From positions 26,167,398 to 26,231,397 of the forward strand of contig CP099841.1 of the NCBI GenBank assembly GCA_030062745.1: DNA of 64,000 bases. Reading direction: 5' to 3'. The stretch is from Capitulum mitella. Lineage: Eukaryota; Arthropoda; Thecostraca; Pollicipedomorpha; Pollicipedidae. Within the stretch, counting starts at the first letter, position 1. The number at the start of each line of letters is the position of its first letter. Shown here piece after piece: positions 43,801 to 55,360 of the stretch. The notes under the pieces are model-generated. The model was not told the origin of the DNA and searched no databases. It saw nothing but the letters and a program-made list of their open reading frames with translations. The translations under genes were made by a program, and so were the position numbers.

Positions 43801-44700
43801 ATTTCGACATGACAGAATACGGAGAGATTCCGACAAATATCTAGCCCCAAAACAGAAAACAGATTGACGCGAACGACAGCACGACGTCCAGACGCGGTTC
43901 CCGCACAGCCAGCTAGCACACATCACACGCTGCCGGCGTTATACCCACGCTCCGCCCCACGCCCTCCCGCCGACGGCTGCAGACGGCTGGGCTTATTGTG
44001 CCATTCGCTGTTCATCCTCGCCAGGTGATTGGGACGCGCCGATATCTACTACTTCCCCTGAGCCAATTAGGCACAGGTTGAGCATAATCAGCCGATAGAT
44101 GGGGGAGGGTTGCGGGGGCAGCCGGGAGCTCGGCCAGTCTGATCCGCTGAAACGCGACTACCGCGACATCTGTTGAGCATATTCAAACTTAAAGTGCCCG
44201 CTTCGCCGGGTTTTCGAGACGAGAGGCAAACGCAGGTGGTGCTTCCTTGAGTGGTCAGTTGCACCGACACTTGCGCATTTTTGAAGGCCACCCTACAAGC
44301 TGCTTTTATCTTACGGCGGCCCTCAGGTCGTGAAAACGGCAGTCAGTGAGCATCCTGCGGCAACATTCATGGTCAATGATACTGGATCACACCGTGGAAA
44401 GGCGGGTGACATCACTTTGAAAGTATGAACGACAGCACTCAGGCTGTAATAGCCCCCTCAGTCTGTGATGCGCGTCCGAACACTGATGGAGCACCCCCTC
44501 AGAATGCGTCAATGACCGTCGACGGTGTTTTCGCATTCCGTCATCAGCAGCGCTCTTGTCTTGTCCCCGGTGGCGGCCGAGAGTAGTTCTCAGGTGACAG
44601 GTGCTGGTGGGCAGGACGACGTGCCGTCCTGCCCACCGGCAAGCAGCCCTCAGGCAAGCAGAGACGCCTTATCCTGCCCCATCGGCGGCAGCAGCAGCCG
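40898..44700. other. Intergenic, no gene supported
   Basis: Bases 41098-41160 hold repeated ACATTACA words that can pair with each other. At 43266-43290, CCCCCCGGATCCGCCAG resembles the end of another hAT-type element, but its partner end was not found. The GC-rich block at 43890-44130 includes a minus-strand GGTATAACG TATA-like word with no clear gene after it. Perfect 13-bp arms at 44606-44618 and 44625-44637 would form a hairpin in the 3' UTR of the minus-strand gene. Confidence 0.4.
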
Positions 44701-44953
44701 TCAGGCGACCAGTTGCGCGGCGAGCGCGCGGCGCCCGAGCGCGCTGACGAGGGGTCGACAGCGGCCGACCGGATCCGGCGCCGTGCCCGGGGCGCACGCG
44801 GCGGCCGCCGCGCCCTGCGCCGTCAGACACCGGCCGTCCACGGAGAGAGTGGCCTCCGCCTGCCGGCAGGGCGGGCGTCTGAGCGGCGCCGTCGCCGCGG
44901 ACGGCGAGACGGCCGCGCCGCCGTCAGCCGCCACAGGACCGGCGGTGAGAGCG
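44701..44953 (-). CDS. Cys-rich gene last exon
   Basis: Acceptor CGCGCGCCCCAG, one base completing the codon left by exon 6, 83 codons and TGA at 44703-44701. It encodes ALTAGPVAADGGAAVSPSAA, ...PPCRQAEATLSVDGRCLTA and ...AACAPG...GRCRPL. The spacing of Cys and the GRC motif continue the repeat pattern. Confidence 0.65.
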
Positions 44954-47900
44954 CTGGGGCGCGCGGAGGACACGGAGAAAGCAGACAGAAGGCGGAGGTC
45001 AGGAAGTGCGGGAGATGGGCAGATTGGGTAGTAGAGGACGGAGGTCAGGAAGTCTGACCTGATACAAGTGAAAAGAGACAGCGACAGAGACGGAAAAGGC
45101 GGGGGAAAAGAGATATATGGCACCGAATATCCTGGAAGGGTCATCAGGAAAATGAACGGAAATGAGCGCGAATACAAACAGGTGGACTTCACTGAATCGG
45201 AGGCAAAGCAATGTTTTACCATCAGCAAAAGTATTTCGACGTTATTCTCCATTGTATGCGTTGATAAAAGCCCCTAGGCTTAACTGGACTGGGCCTAAGA
45301 AGATCAAAGCTTCACTAACCTGAGGGCAGGCAAAAAGTGGGGGTACTGGTGGCAGGAATGACCCCGTAGATTGTCGCGATCTACCAGGAAATATGCTGAA
45401 ATGCAAGACGAATAGCACTGAGGGCATGCTCATAACCATTTCATTCAACTGACGCTGAGGGAAAATAGCGTGTGATGCCGCATCATGGTTTCCTTCGCAA
45501 GTTTTCAGATAGCATAAAACACTTAATAACTTACGAATGCGGTACAGCCAGCTTCCCTATCGCACAGCATGAAAGCAAAGCGATACTCTTCCACACTTCA
45601 CTTCGACACACTATCACACTTCACCTGATAGCTCGACAACAGATCCACCTCCGGCCGGAGCTGCACCGTCGTCTCAGTCGGCGGGAAGGAAAGAGGTCCC
45701 TGTCGGGGGTGGGGCGCTCACATTGGTCGGCAGGTGAAGACGGCGCTGGCGCGCGCCGCCGAGCCGCAGCGGACCAGCAGTGGCGAGCGGATCACGCCCG
45801 ATCGCAGCGGGCTCTGACGGCGCAGCCGGCCCCCCTCGCCGTCAGCGACGAACGGCGCGTCGTCAGCGGCGAAAGGCGCGTGTGACGCCGTCCGGCGGCG
45901 GGCGCGGAGCCCACCGCCGCCGGACTCCGGGCTCGGCAGGCTCGGGACGGAGACGGACTCCTCCAGCGAGGCGCAGACCGGCTCCCGCAGCTGGACGTCG
46001 TAGCCCAGCAGCTGGTCGGCGGCGCACGGCCCGCGCTGCGGCACGGCGCGCGGTCACCGTCGGCCGCCGTCGGTCAGGTCACATCGGGTCAGGTCAAGCC
46101 GGGTCAGGCCACATGGCAATGATCGGATCAGTTCGCAAGACGCAGGCAGGGTCTCTCACAGCATAATTAGGTTTGACGAGCGACCCTGGTACGGTGGGCG
46201 CTTGACGAGCGCCCATCGTAATAGGAAGACTCCGATGCGGTCGGTTGCGCCTGCATGACATCTAGATAGTCTATATTGCTATGGCACATGGGTATCCATC
46301 ATAGCTGGAGATCCTAGTCCGGTTGGGGACGTATGGACCGTGTCTTTTTCGAGATGTTTTAACGTTATGCCTTTCGTACTGGCTGTATATGTCGTTCCAA
46401 AATTCTCCTGAAACCTGCACAACTTCCGAAATCTCTACCCCTGGTCTCAGCGTGGATGTCGCTTGGCACGCGGCCGACGCCTTACCGTGCCGAACTCGAA
46501 GCACTGGCCGTCGACGTTGGCAAGCGGCGGCGCGTCGTCGGTCGGGGCGCCCTGGGCGGCACACAGGTCCGGCGTACACTGCAGCACCTCCGAATCCCCG
46601 GACAGCTGCAGCGTCTGGAGTGGGCACGCGCCGGTAAGCTGGCGCCACTGACGGCGGGAGCGGGACGATCGTGATGTGCGTCCTCGTTAGGGACGTTAGG
46701 CAGTAGGCAATGTCGAAAACGCAGCATCGAGCGAAACGAATCTGATGCGGTTTTAATTTTGGGAGATATTGACGTTAAGTCCGTCCGTAAGATGTAAGTG
46801 ATCAACTGGAAGTTTAAATGATGGGAACAAATGTATTAATCGATGACGGAGCTAAAACAAAACCAAACATTGCACCAAAGGAAAGGAACAGGCGTCTGGT
46901 AAGAGCTGTGATATCCACAAGGAATGGGCAAAAACCTAAATAATTGGGCTAAACAAACGATTGCAGAACGTGCGATACCTGTGCAGATGCGGTATCATTT
47001 GGCCAAGCACTGTTTGAATGGTCTAGACTGGGGAAGATGTCAGTACTTTTCCACTCCACGCGCAACGTGCCTACGCTCCGTCAGTGCGACTGCACTGTAG
47101 CCTGCCATCGATTGCTGCAGGCAATATACGGCCTGCAACGGTCATCTTCTTCCGTTATGACGCATTAATAATGGTCGTTCGGAGAGCAGTAATGTATTCA
47201 AGGAATAAGAATGAGAGATGCAGCAGGTGCACTAAACGGCTGGCCAAGTTGTGATTATGATTTTTTTCATTCTGCCTCAGAAAACATTGTGGTCTTGGTG
47301 CTTTTAAAGGCAAATCTTACTTCAGTAAACTTGCTTTGTCTGATTCGAGGTTTTTGGGGAAGAGGGATGCACGAATAGGTAGACTGTGCTGCCTCCATGT
47401 TTCGGGAAGCGCCAATACGCGACGATTTTTTTCTTCGTGCCCATCACGGCAGTCCCATTTTAAAGCGCATCAAGCATACAGTTCAGAGCTGCGACACAAA
47501 GGTTGTAACAAGCAGCATTCGACCCGAAGCGACTGCAAAACAGCGTATCATTCCGTCGACGCTGCGAAAACCTCGCATGACCCAGTCAGCCACGACCCAC
47601 GACGGCTCCGACCGGCAGCAGGCGCTCACTTCGACCCGGTCTGGCGGCTGCCATTCGTTTGCATAATGAGCTTCGCCCGCGGCACGGCTGGGGAAAGTCC
47701 GCCAGGGTCGCTCGGGCGCCGTCCAGCGACCGAGCGGCCGGCCGCCCGTACGCAGCGCAACGTCCCGCCCTTCCGCACGGTGCTTTTGAAAGGAGCCGAG
47801 CATTGGGGCGGGACTTTTTACCGATGCGGTGCTAAAATCTGCGCGCCGCCGCTGGCGGGTGCGTGCAGAAAAGGATATTGGTCTTGCGTGGGAAAGCCAG

Positions 47901-50900
47901 CATTTACAGTGAGGTGGATAGGAGACAGAAAATACAAGCGACAGCATGTCACTTACCTGTGTTGCATTTCATCCCCAAAGCACAAATGGCCCATGTTGGT
48001 GTTATAAAACGGTACCATGTTAGACACACACTCTCTCTGTCTGTCTGTCTGTTTCTCTCCTGATCACCTCTCCTGGTGGACACGAGCCGCGGCTGAACAG
48101 TTCGGCGCAGTTGCCGGCGCCGTCCCTGTATTGGCCCTCCTCGCAGTCGCAGACCACCGTGGCGAACCCGGTCAGGTACGGCCGTAAACCGCCTGCGGGC
48201 ACGCGCAGGCCGGGCTCAGCGTCACCACAGCGTCCGTTATAGAGCAGCAACGAGAAGGGGATACATTTCACCAGCGACACGTGAATGTATCTCGTGGCAC
48301 GGATACATTTCAGCAGCACGATGTGAGTGAGTTGGATAGTGGACCACTCGGCCATTGACCATGGCCCTTCCTCCACCCCCCCCCCCCGCTACGAGACATG
48401 GTGATCGCAGAGTACCAGTGCAATCAGCCGTGCACCCGTGCGTCTGCACGGTCTACAGTCAGGGCGAAGGTGACGTCACGGGTCGCGGAAGCTGACCGCA
48501 AGCCGAATGCGGAAGTGAGGTCAGCGTTTCAAACAGCACCTCAGACTTATCTGAATCTGCTTGGTTGTAACCAAGAGAGGCTTATCGCAGAGCAAATGCA
48601 GAAGAGCATGGTGATTTCCTTGTATTTTGGATCAAGACGATCTGAAAAGAAATGAAGTGCATTTCTGCACGCCAATAATCCAGTTCCTTCTCTGTCATGC
48701 CACATGTAATCCCATGTTGTCAAGACAGCCTTTGGAATCGTCCTGTGACTGCCGTCGAGGGCAGAGTCTCAGAAGTCCCAGGAATTGGGACCAGGTGAAA
48801 GCAAGCGGCACCCTGCTGTGACCAACCGGTTGTATTCACCAGGGAGTCCCACGCTTTCGCGAGAGCTGTACTGAATTCAATGTTGTTTTCATTGCTTCGA
48901 GGCGATCTGATGTCAGGGTGGAATTTTGCCACGCTAACGTCTGTTTGCTTGGCGATAAACACCAGCCAACCAAACCAAAGGGGCTAGTAGCCCTAGTACC
49001 TATGCCTGTCGCCGGAGATCTTCGGAAAGTATTGGGAAGAGGAGGACTGCGTAGGATTTGAGACCGTTTCCTTCGAGTCATTGTCATAAGCCTAATATTA
49101 GAATTTCTTCAAAAAATGTATATATGTATAAAAAAGAGTGTAGAACTTTCCAAGCCCCTTCTCCCTCCCCCCCCCCTCCCAGAAAACCCAGCCATGCCTA
49201 TGTCGGGCCTGCGGACTTCGAGGCAGCCGTAAAGATATGCTACATCAACGATGTTAATCCTGCATGTCGCGAGCTTCCCCTCTCCGTGCCCTATTCTACC
49301 TCTCCCTCTCCGTCTCCTCTGTCTCTGTCTCTCTGTCTCTGTCTCTGTCTCCGTTTCTGCCTCTCTCTCTCTCTATCTTTCTCTCTTTCTCTCTCTCTCG
49401 CGCGCGTTCGCGTCCACCCCTCTCTCTGCACCTGCACTAGCCATACCACCAGCGCCAAAGGAATCGCAAAAAGCCACAACAGCAAACACACGAGGACAGC
49501 ATCACTGTTTGTATGACAGGCCGGCCGTACAACAGAGAGCCCAGCCCGCTCCCCGCTTTCGCCGCGCCGCCAGGTCCCAGCTGACGGCGCCTCCGCGGCC
49601 GCGGGGGTGGCGGCTCACCTGCGCACAGGCCCGGCTCGCGGACGTCATGGCAGAGCTGGTCAGACGGCCGGAACACCCGGCCCGGCCCGCACAGTCGGGG
49701 CGAGCACACGCTCTGGGGACGGGGTCAGCGCCGTCAGCAGGGCGGGCGCGCTGAGCCAGCAGGGGCCCGGACCCGCTGCCGGCCGGACGGTGGCGCCGAC
49801 GGCCGCGGCACGGGACAGCGCCTCCGCACGGCCGTTTCCAGGCAACAGTTTCTGCAGACGGAATTGAAAGAGAGCGAGCCGCACTTGTGCCGATTTATGA
49901 TACAGTGCAAGACGCATGCTGGTCAGTGTTGCCCAGGTTTTCCCTCTAAGTAATTAAGCCTGTCTCCGCAGAAAATCGCAGGCTGGTCGGTCACAGTCTA
50001 AATTAGGTTGCGGCGAATGCTAGTGCGCGGAGCCGGCGCCTGGGTGGCGTCGCAGGCTGCACTCACCATGAAGGTGTCGCGCTGGACGACCGCCCAGAAG
50101 CCGGGCTGGCAGTTCTCGGAGCTGAGCACGGGCTGACACTGGCCGCCGCCGGCCGCTGACGGCGCCAGGCTCAGGTCCTGGCACGGGTTCGGCGGCAGCA
50201 CCACCGCTGGGGACGGAGAGCCAGGCTCGGGTCACATGCCGTAGCTGAGGGAGTTGGGGGAGGGGGCTGAGGGAGCTGGGAGGGAGGAAAGAGGAGGGAG
50301 ATATGAGGAGTAAGAGACATATGGGGTCAGACAGAGATGGGGGAATGAAGGTGCTGAAGGAGCTGAGAAGAATGAACGGGGGAGGGGGGACTGTCAATCC
50401 TGAGGAAGGTGAGGGAACGAGGGAGCTGAGGGACCTGAGGCTTACGAGGGGGATGGGTGTGATGAGGAACCCGGAAATTAAGCAGGCCCTCAGCGTGCTG
50501 CTCCAGGCGAGCGAAAGACGTTATAAGGTCCGTAAGTTTGATCAGCCTCAAAAAGAAGTAACCATCTTATAATAGTTTGCTGTCTTGAAAGATGCGATGA
50601 CCATCCTTCACCTGACTGTCTCACGTGGTGATTTAATTTCATGCATCTTTGAAGACTTTTGGAGCACGATAGCTGCGTCTGCACTGGAACTCACCTCCTA
50701 TGATCGCGCTGATATCCAGGGCAATGGCGCTTATAGTCACCGCCGTCGCTATGACTGGCGGCGGTGTGACTGGTGCCTGCTGAGGCGGAGTGGCCGGCTG
50801 CGTGGCGGGGGGCTGAGGTGGGGGAGGTGTTGGTGGGGGCGGCGGTTCCGAAATCGTTGGCGTTATGCATGTCGCGGTCGCTGCGATGGCAGAGACGACG

Positions 50901-50940
50901 AACAGCGCGAACGACAACGTCCCCACTCCTCTGGAAAAGT
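44701..50940 (-). CDS. Cys-rich DUF4789-like secreted or membrane-anchored protein (gene model)
   Basis: Seven exons join in consistent phases on the minus strand: 50940-50695, 50206-50067, 49712-49619, 48192-48068, 46614-46486, 46035-45722, 44953-44701. They give 432 residues and a stop, with the 5' end missing. Order: hydrophobic TLSFALFVVSAIAATATC, a proline-rich stretch of about 30 residues, a second hydrophobic segment (about 20 residues), then 22 Cys residues. The modules QLCHDVREPGLCAGG, GNCAELFSRGSCPPGE and GQCFEFGTRGPCAADQ resemble the 'G-x-C-x-L/F...GPC-x-x-GE' pattern of DUF4789, a family of unknown function that I know mainly from arthropods. An extracellular role is inferred from the Cys content and hydrophobic N-terminus. 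The family name rests on pattern memory only. Confidence 0.75.
45722..46035 (-). CDS. Cys-rich gene exon 6
   Basis: 314 nt, phase 0 in and phase 2 out (AAT before GTGAGC). It begins RGPCAADQLLGYDVQLREPV and Cys, then runs into a Gly/Arg/Ala-rich low-complexity stretch and ends LVRCGSAARASAVFTCRP. The second half is less convincing than the first, and an internal donor may be used instead. Confidence 0.62.
46070..46116 (-). repeat. Triplicated branch-site-like words before exon 6
   Basis: Three copies of a GTCAGGTCA-like word on the plus strand read CCTGACC / CTTGACC on the minus strand, about 35-80 bases before the acceptor of exon 6. Each contains a CTGAC-type branch-point match. Confidence 0.5.
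46486..46614 (-). CDS. Cys-rich gene exon 5
   Basis: 129 nt, 43 codons, phase 0 at both ends (donor GTAAGG). It encodes TLQLSGDSEVLQCTPDLCAA, ...APPLANVDGQCFEFGT. Joined to the next exon it reads DGQCFEFGTRGPCAADQLLG, which strongly supports the splice. Confidence 0.82.
46615..48067. other. Intron of the Cys-rich gene, GC-rich island inside
   Basis: 1.45 kb intron between exons 4 and 5. A CpG-rich block lies at about 47560-47860, with open frames on both strands but no family motif. Nothing else is recognised. Confidence 0.5.
48068..48192 (-). CDS. Cys-rich gene exon 4
   Basis: 125 nt, phase 1 in and phase 0 out (GGAGAG before GTGATC). It encodes GLRPYLTGFATVVCDCEEGQ then YRDGAGNCAELFSRGSCPPGE. 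This is the exon closest to the DUF4789 pattern. Confidence 0.82.
48193..49618. other. Intron of the Cys-rich gene with CT-rich tract
   Basis: Contains C runs at 48376-48388 and about 49168-49179, and an imperfect CT/TCTG microsatellite at about 49280-49400. No coding sequence is recognised. Confidence 0.5.
49619..49712 (-). CDS. Cys-rich gene exon 3
   Basis: 94 nt, phase 0 in and phase 1 out (GCAG before GTGAGC). It encodes SVCSPRLCGPGRVFRPSDQL then CHDVREPGLCA. It carries the first full G/Q-x-C...GxC module. Confidence 0.78.
49713..50066. other. Intron of the Cys-rich gene
   Basis: GC-rich near exon 3, otherwise unremarkable. Confidence 0.5.
50067..50206 (-). CDS. Cys-rich gene exon 2
   Basis: 140 nt, phase 1 in and phase 0 out (ATG before GTGAGT). 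It encodes VVLPPNPCQDLSLAPSAAGG, ...GQCQPVLSSENCQPG and FWAVVQRDTFM. It continues the second hydrophobic segment and begins the Cys region with three Cys. Confidence 0.78.
50207..50694. other. Intron of the Cys-rich gene
   Basis: Purine-rich G/A repeats (GAGGGAGCTGAGGGA type) at about 50246-50450. No coding sequence is recognised. Confidence 0.5.
50695..50940 (-). CDS. Cys-rich gene exon 1 seen (hydrophobic + proline-rich)
   Basis: Acceptor CGCTGTTTTTCCAG, donor GGAG before GTGAGT, two leading bases, 81 codons, one trailing base. It encodes the hydrophobic segment, an almost pure Pro/Gln/Thr/Ala stretch and VIATAVTISAIALDISAIIG. The open frame continues upstream of the acceptor but has only a GTG, not ATG, so a separate upstream exon with the initiator is expected. 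Confidence 0.7.
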
Positions 50941-51535
50941 CTGGAAAAACAGCGGGTGTCACTGAGACGTGCTTTTTCTCCACACCGGGCGGACGCCAAG
51001 AACAATGGACAGACAGATAGCACCGCTTGGTCGTGAGGCGTACGTGCAGAGTGCAACCAAAGCATATGGAAGAACAGCGAATTCGTTTTCACATTATCAA
51101 AGGACACGAACTTTCTTTCATGAGCAATACGTCTGTTCCCACTGAGATGTTGATCAAGACAACGAACGTCTTTCAGAGTGACATTCTTGACTTGCGAATG
51201 AATTAGATTGACCGGTAGTAGACGTCATATGTGTCACAGCTGTTTGTATACTAACATAATGCCGTGGGCAGAATGGGACCAAAAGGGGACCTCATGTATA
51301 TTTCTGTGCACCTTAAAGGGCCATTGTGTTTGAAAAGAGTTGACCGTCACAGGCAGAAACCTCAAAGTGCCATTTCTATGTCGCATGTACATGTTTTGCG
51401 CCGTGCCACAAAAGCAGCTGTTTTGAATCAGCAGATGCTTATTCATCGTCAACCAGCTTATTGTTCCAAACATCAGAATGTTTCATAATAGCCTGGGACA
51501 ACTCAAAGTATCATGCTGACTTCAATGTACATATA
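50941..51535. other. Upstream of the Cys-rich gene exons, nothing recognised
   Basis: The missing first exon of the minus-strand gene may lie here or further up. I could not identify an ATG with a phase-1 donor convincingly. Confidence 0.4.
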
Positions 51536-51543
51536 CATTTGAG

Positions 51544-51705
51544 CAGGGGCGCAGCCAGAATTTTCTTAAAGGGGGAGCTCCGGGTGGTCTGAAATCGCAC
51601 GAAAATCGCCTGCCGGGAAGACGACGTGCAATGGTTTTCACAAAAAATGCGGACCTGAGCGGGGGGGTCCAGGCCCTCGCCCCCCCCCCTCTGGCTGCGC
51701 CTGTG
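51544..51705. mobile_element. hAT-like MITE (162 bp), perfect 8-bp target duplication
   Basis: Ends CAGGGGCGCAGCCAG and (inverted) CACAGGCGCAGCCAG. It is flanked by CATTTGAG at 51536-51543 and 51706-51713, an exact 8-bp duplication. It is homologous along its length to the 161-bp copy at 54258-54418, sharing for example GGGAAGACGA-GTGCAATGGTTTTCA. Confidence 0.88.
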
Positions 51706-51713
51706 CATTTGAG

Positions 51714-53696
51714 CTAGCATGTTACGTTCAACAATGTTTCAATGATTACGGCACTCTAACGGCAGCGTGGCGTATGTTCAAGATCAATGTTTATGACGCG
51801 AGTATTGACCGACGGAAAAGCACTGGTATCATAACTGCACACTGCTGCGTCACGTCTGGCTCATTCCTTATCACTGGATACCGCAGCGCCTTCACCAGTA
51901 ATCTGACGCTGTTGATTGCGTGGTGTGATGACATTGTGCTAAAAACCGATTTGTCAAGTCTGCCATCGACTCGATTAACTGATACGAATGTGCCTGCTCG
52001 CATAATGAGGCGCTTTCAGAACCTGCCCCTTCTTTCCATCGCGCCAGTACTGTGGAATGAGGAAATTTCTCCGACAGACGACGAAAACTCTTCGTCTCGT
52101 GCGCGCCTGAGACGACCGCATCCGGGACAGTCGCAACTTACCGGCAATAGTGGTTACGACGCCGCAGTCGTCTGTCGCCTGCCGAAAGTCTCCTGGTGCC
52201 AGATTCCTTGCCTGTAACGGGGAACCACGACATTTCATGGTTTTTCAAGAGTTATAGCCAAGTAGAAAATGAGTTGGATTTCTGGACACATTTTGAAAAG
52301 CCTAACGTGTCAAGCCTAACCACCAGGACCAGAGCGACATAGCCTGAAAGCTGTAAATGAAAGCGAGCGGTTGACACCGCACCAGTGAGTTTTCCGTTCC
52401 AACCATCATTACAAAGGCAAATCGGGTGATTCTTGTCCATGATAAATTGACGCGCTCACGCCACGGGGGAAATACTTTTAACCATGTTTCGTGCTCCTGC
52501 CCGATACGCACGATTCCATGCTAAAGGTTGGGGAGGGAAGGGACGGTTCTGCCCCAGGGATGTCAAAATGAGGGTGTTGATAGGAGTTCTTTTTGCATCG
52601 TGAACTCTTGGTAACTGGCTCTCATGTTCAAAGAAATTATGAATGCTGTTTCGTATTGTGCTTGAAGTCCGCATTCTGAGATCATAAGCACATCAGTTTT
52701 TGAAATAAAGGCCTTTGAAATAAAGCCAATATGGACAACAATCATTTTACACTCAGTTCGAAGCACGTTTGCAATCACAAATTAGTTCTGAAAAATTCCG
52801 CCGGCCTGGCGGCTGAGTCTTAACCCTCGTGTCTGACTGCCGAGCAACCTTCGCATTGTTGGCGGAGCTCTAGAACACTCTTAAACATTTGCTTTCCCAG
52901 TCAAAATTTCAGGAAATGTGGTTCATATTATCACTGTTATTTTAACTGATTTTTCTGGAAGTGTTCCGACCATCCTTAAAATGTAATTTGAGTTACTGAG
53001 TTTAGCATTTTCACCATACAACGTCGGCGAGCGAAATTTGGCCAGGCGCCAGCCGGGAAAGCCGTGCGAGTTTTCGGGCGCCGCGAGCCACGTGCCAGTT
53101 TACACTAAACACAGTTCCCCTCGGCGGTTTTCATTCTGGTGTCATAAGATGCGCAGTGAAACAATATTAATCGTGGGCAAGATGATACAAGCAGAATGCT
53201 CTTCCAGTTAAGACTCAGCAATGTAAAAACTGTATTGTATGTTGCTTGCAGGGTATTGCAAAATCCTTCGGGAAAGGATTTGAAATCCAGGTCCAATATT
53301 ACAGGAGAAAATGGACTTCAAGTCGAAACTGAAGTCAGTTCGATCTTGTTCTGTTACGATACCTTTTTTGCTACACACCGCCTGAGTGAAACTATTTCAC
53401 GCAAAAGGGCAAACAGACCATAAACACTAACAAAAACTTGCATCAGCCAGTCGATTCATTGAGAATTTAGTTGAGAAAAAGACAGTGCCAACATATTCTG
53501 ATCAGGTATGAGGTGAGGGCAAAATATTCTGAATCGAATATAATATGGTGCCTACTTTGTATGTTAATGAGTGTTGGTAACATACTGAGTGAACGTACAC
53601 CAGAATACAAAGCCCTAATACGAAACACTAAGATGTTAAAAAAGCCAAGAATAACAAGCCTGCAGTGATTTGTTATAAACTTGGTATATATATATT

Positions 53697-53731
<35 letters not shown>

Positions 53732-54249
53732 TTCGGCAGTATGTTTTCACTAAAACATGTTTTGCTGAAAGCCACTGCAGTCTCCGTGTTTATCAACATT
53801 TTGGCGCATTTTTCAGGTTATCTAGCTGTCCTTTTTATTGGACTGCTCAGATGGGAAGCCACATTTACAGATGCATTCATGTGCTACATTTTAAATTAAC
53901 ATATGCTTAGTAGTTCAAATCGAATTCTGATCTCATGCGTGAAAAAATTGGTATCCCCGAGGAGGGAAAAGTTAGGGTTGAAACGTATAACAAAATGGTG
54001 CAATGAAACACTTGAGAACTGTAAAATATGCGTTTTTCATCTCTTTGAATATGATAAAAAAGGATAATGGTTCTCAATACATCCCTTCCCGAATTCCATT
54101 GCATCGTTCATACCTTAAAGTACTAGAATTGCACAAAACTCAACTTGCTTCTTCAAAGGCGGGAAAGTTCATATATATGCATAGTTTCAAGCATTCTGCA
54201 GCTGTCGTGGGCCCTCACATGCTTACAGTACAATAGCATTACCTGTGAA
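51714..54249. other. Intergenic, (AT)n tract, no gene seen
   Basis: An (AT)n microsatellite lies at about 53685-53730. No exon or RNA gene was recognised. The open frame at 51774-52217 (+) has no motif. Confidence 0.45.
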
Positions 54250-54257
54250 GTTGTAAG

Positions 54258-54418
54258 CAGGGGCGCAGCTAGGATTTTCTAAAGGGGGGAGGAGGCCCGG
54301 AGCTCAGTGTGAACTAACATCATGCGAAAACCATCTGCTGGGAAGACGATGTGCAATGGTTTTCATTTAAAAAATCGGGCCTTAGGGGCGCTCCGGTCCG
54401 CTTTTGTCTATGCCTGTG
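54258..54418. mobile_element. hAT-like MITE (161 bp), second copy
   Basis: Starts CAGGGGCGCAGCTAGGATTT and ends ATGCCTGTG. Flanks GTTGTAAG and GTTGTGGG agree at 6 of 8 bases. It is the same family as 51544-51705 and almost the same length. Confidence 0.78.
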
Positions 54419-54431
54419 GTTGTGGGTCAGC

Positions 54432-54647
54432 TTAGTTCAGTTTCAGTCCAGTTTTCACCTCGAATGCTGATGAGGTGACGTTTGGCTCAGGCTCGGTGAC
54501 TACTTCACAATCGTCGCAAGTGTTGTTAGCCGTAGCCGGTAGGCAGGTCGTCAACAGCACGCTGCTGGTGACAAAAGAGGCCACCGACACGGCGGAGGTG
54601 GCAGCCAGAGGCGGCAGAAAGCCGCCAAGGCACCCAGCGAGGCTCAT
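54432..54647 (-). CDS. Possible exon, unrecognised Cys-containing product
   Basis: A 71-codon minus-strand frame from an ATG, starting MSLAGCLGGFLPPLAATSAV, continuing through a hydrophobic stretch to ATANNTCDDCEVVTEPEPNVT. It has a good internal donor (TTCGAG before GTGAAA) and two N-glycosylation sequons. It looks like the start of a secreted protein or an exon of one, but no family is recognised and no partner exon was found. Confidence 0.25.
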   Translation of the reverse strand: MSLAGCLGGFLPPLAATSAVSVASFVTSSVLLTTCLPATANNTCDDCEVVTEPEPNVTSSAFEVKTGLKLN

Positions 54648-54659
54648 CAGCTGCTGTAA

Positions 54660-55360
54660 TGGACCCCCACGGTCAACCTTCTCATGAAGGGGCAGTCAGA
54701 GCCTCTGACGCTGGCGGAGGCGGGCGCAGTGGTGGGGCAGATCTCAGAGACGGCAGGGTGCGGCGCTGTCAGCTGAGCAGCCTCTGCAAAGGGTGCTGCT
54801 GGTACTACGGCTGATCCTCCGGCGACAGGGTACGGCACCATCAACCGAATAACCTCTTCACGGGCACAGCAAGCACTGCAGCAAGTCCATGCAGGCGGCA
54901 AGGCTCGGCACCATCAACTGAGCTGTTTCCGCTCAGGGTGCCGGAGACCACCCCGCTGAGGTGGACGGCTGGCCCGGGCGGATCCAGGCACCTCTCGGCG
55001 GTGCGCTCGGGCGGGGTCCGGCCGGCCACATCCCGACTGCCAGGCGGGGGGGGGGGGCTGCCGGCGGCTGCTTCAGCTGGGTCGGCAGCAGCTGCGCGAA
55101 TGTGGAGTCCACGTGATGATGCCGTCGCACGTCGGAGCTGCGTGGACGTCCTGCATTTTGGCGCTGCTCGGGGCGCCTCTGCAACTGAGTCCACATCCGA
55201 CGTGGCGCGTGGGTCCCGCAGCATGCCCGGATTATGCCGGTTGTTTGCCAACTTCACGCTGCTTGCCTTAGCCTTGTGGTTTGCCGTCTGCCGTGCTGCA
55301 GTGCTAAGTGGCGTTGAAACGTGCCCAGGATTGGAAACCGTTTTCCGTTGGCGTTAAACT
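54660..55360. other. GC-rich block with degenerate ~75-bp repeats
   Basis: Between 54730 and 54950 there are three loose copies of a segment containing GGCACCATCAAC-like words. A G run lies at about 55046-55055. Open frames exist on both strands, but none is recognised. Confidence 0.35.

Noticed and set aside
43940..43975. Minus-strand TATA-like word GGTATAACG as a promoter
   Set aside because: No convincing first exon or coding sequence follows.
50941..50983. In-frame 5' extension of exon 1 of the Cys-rich gene
   Set aside because: It starts with GTG, not ATG, and crosses a strong acceptor (TTTTTCCAG).
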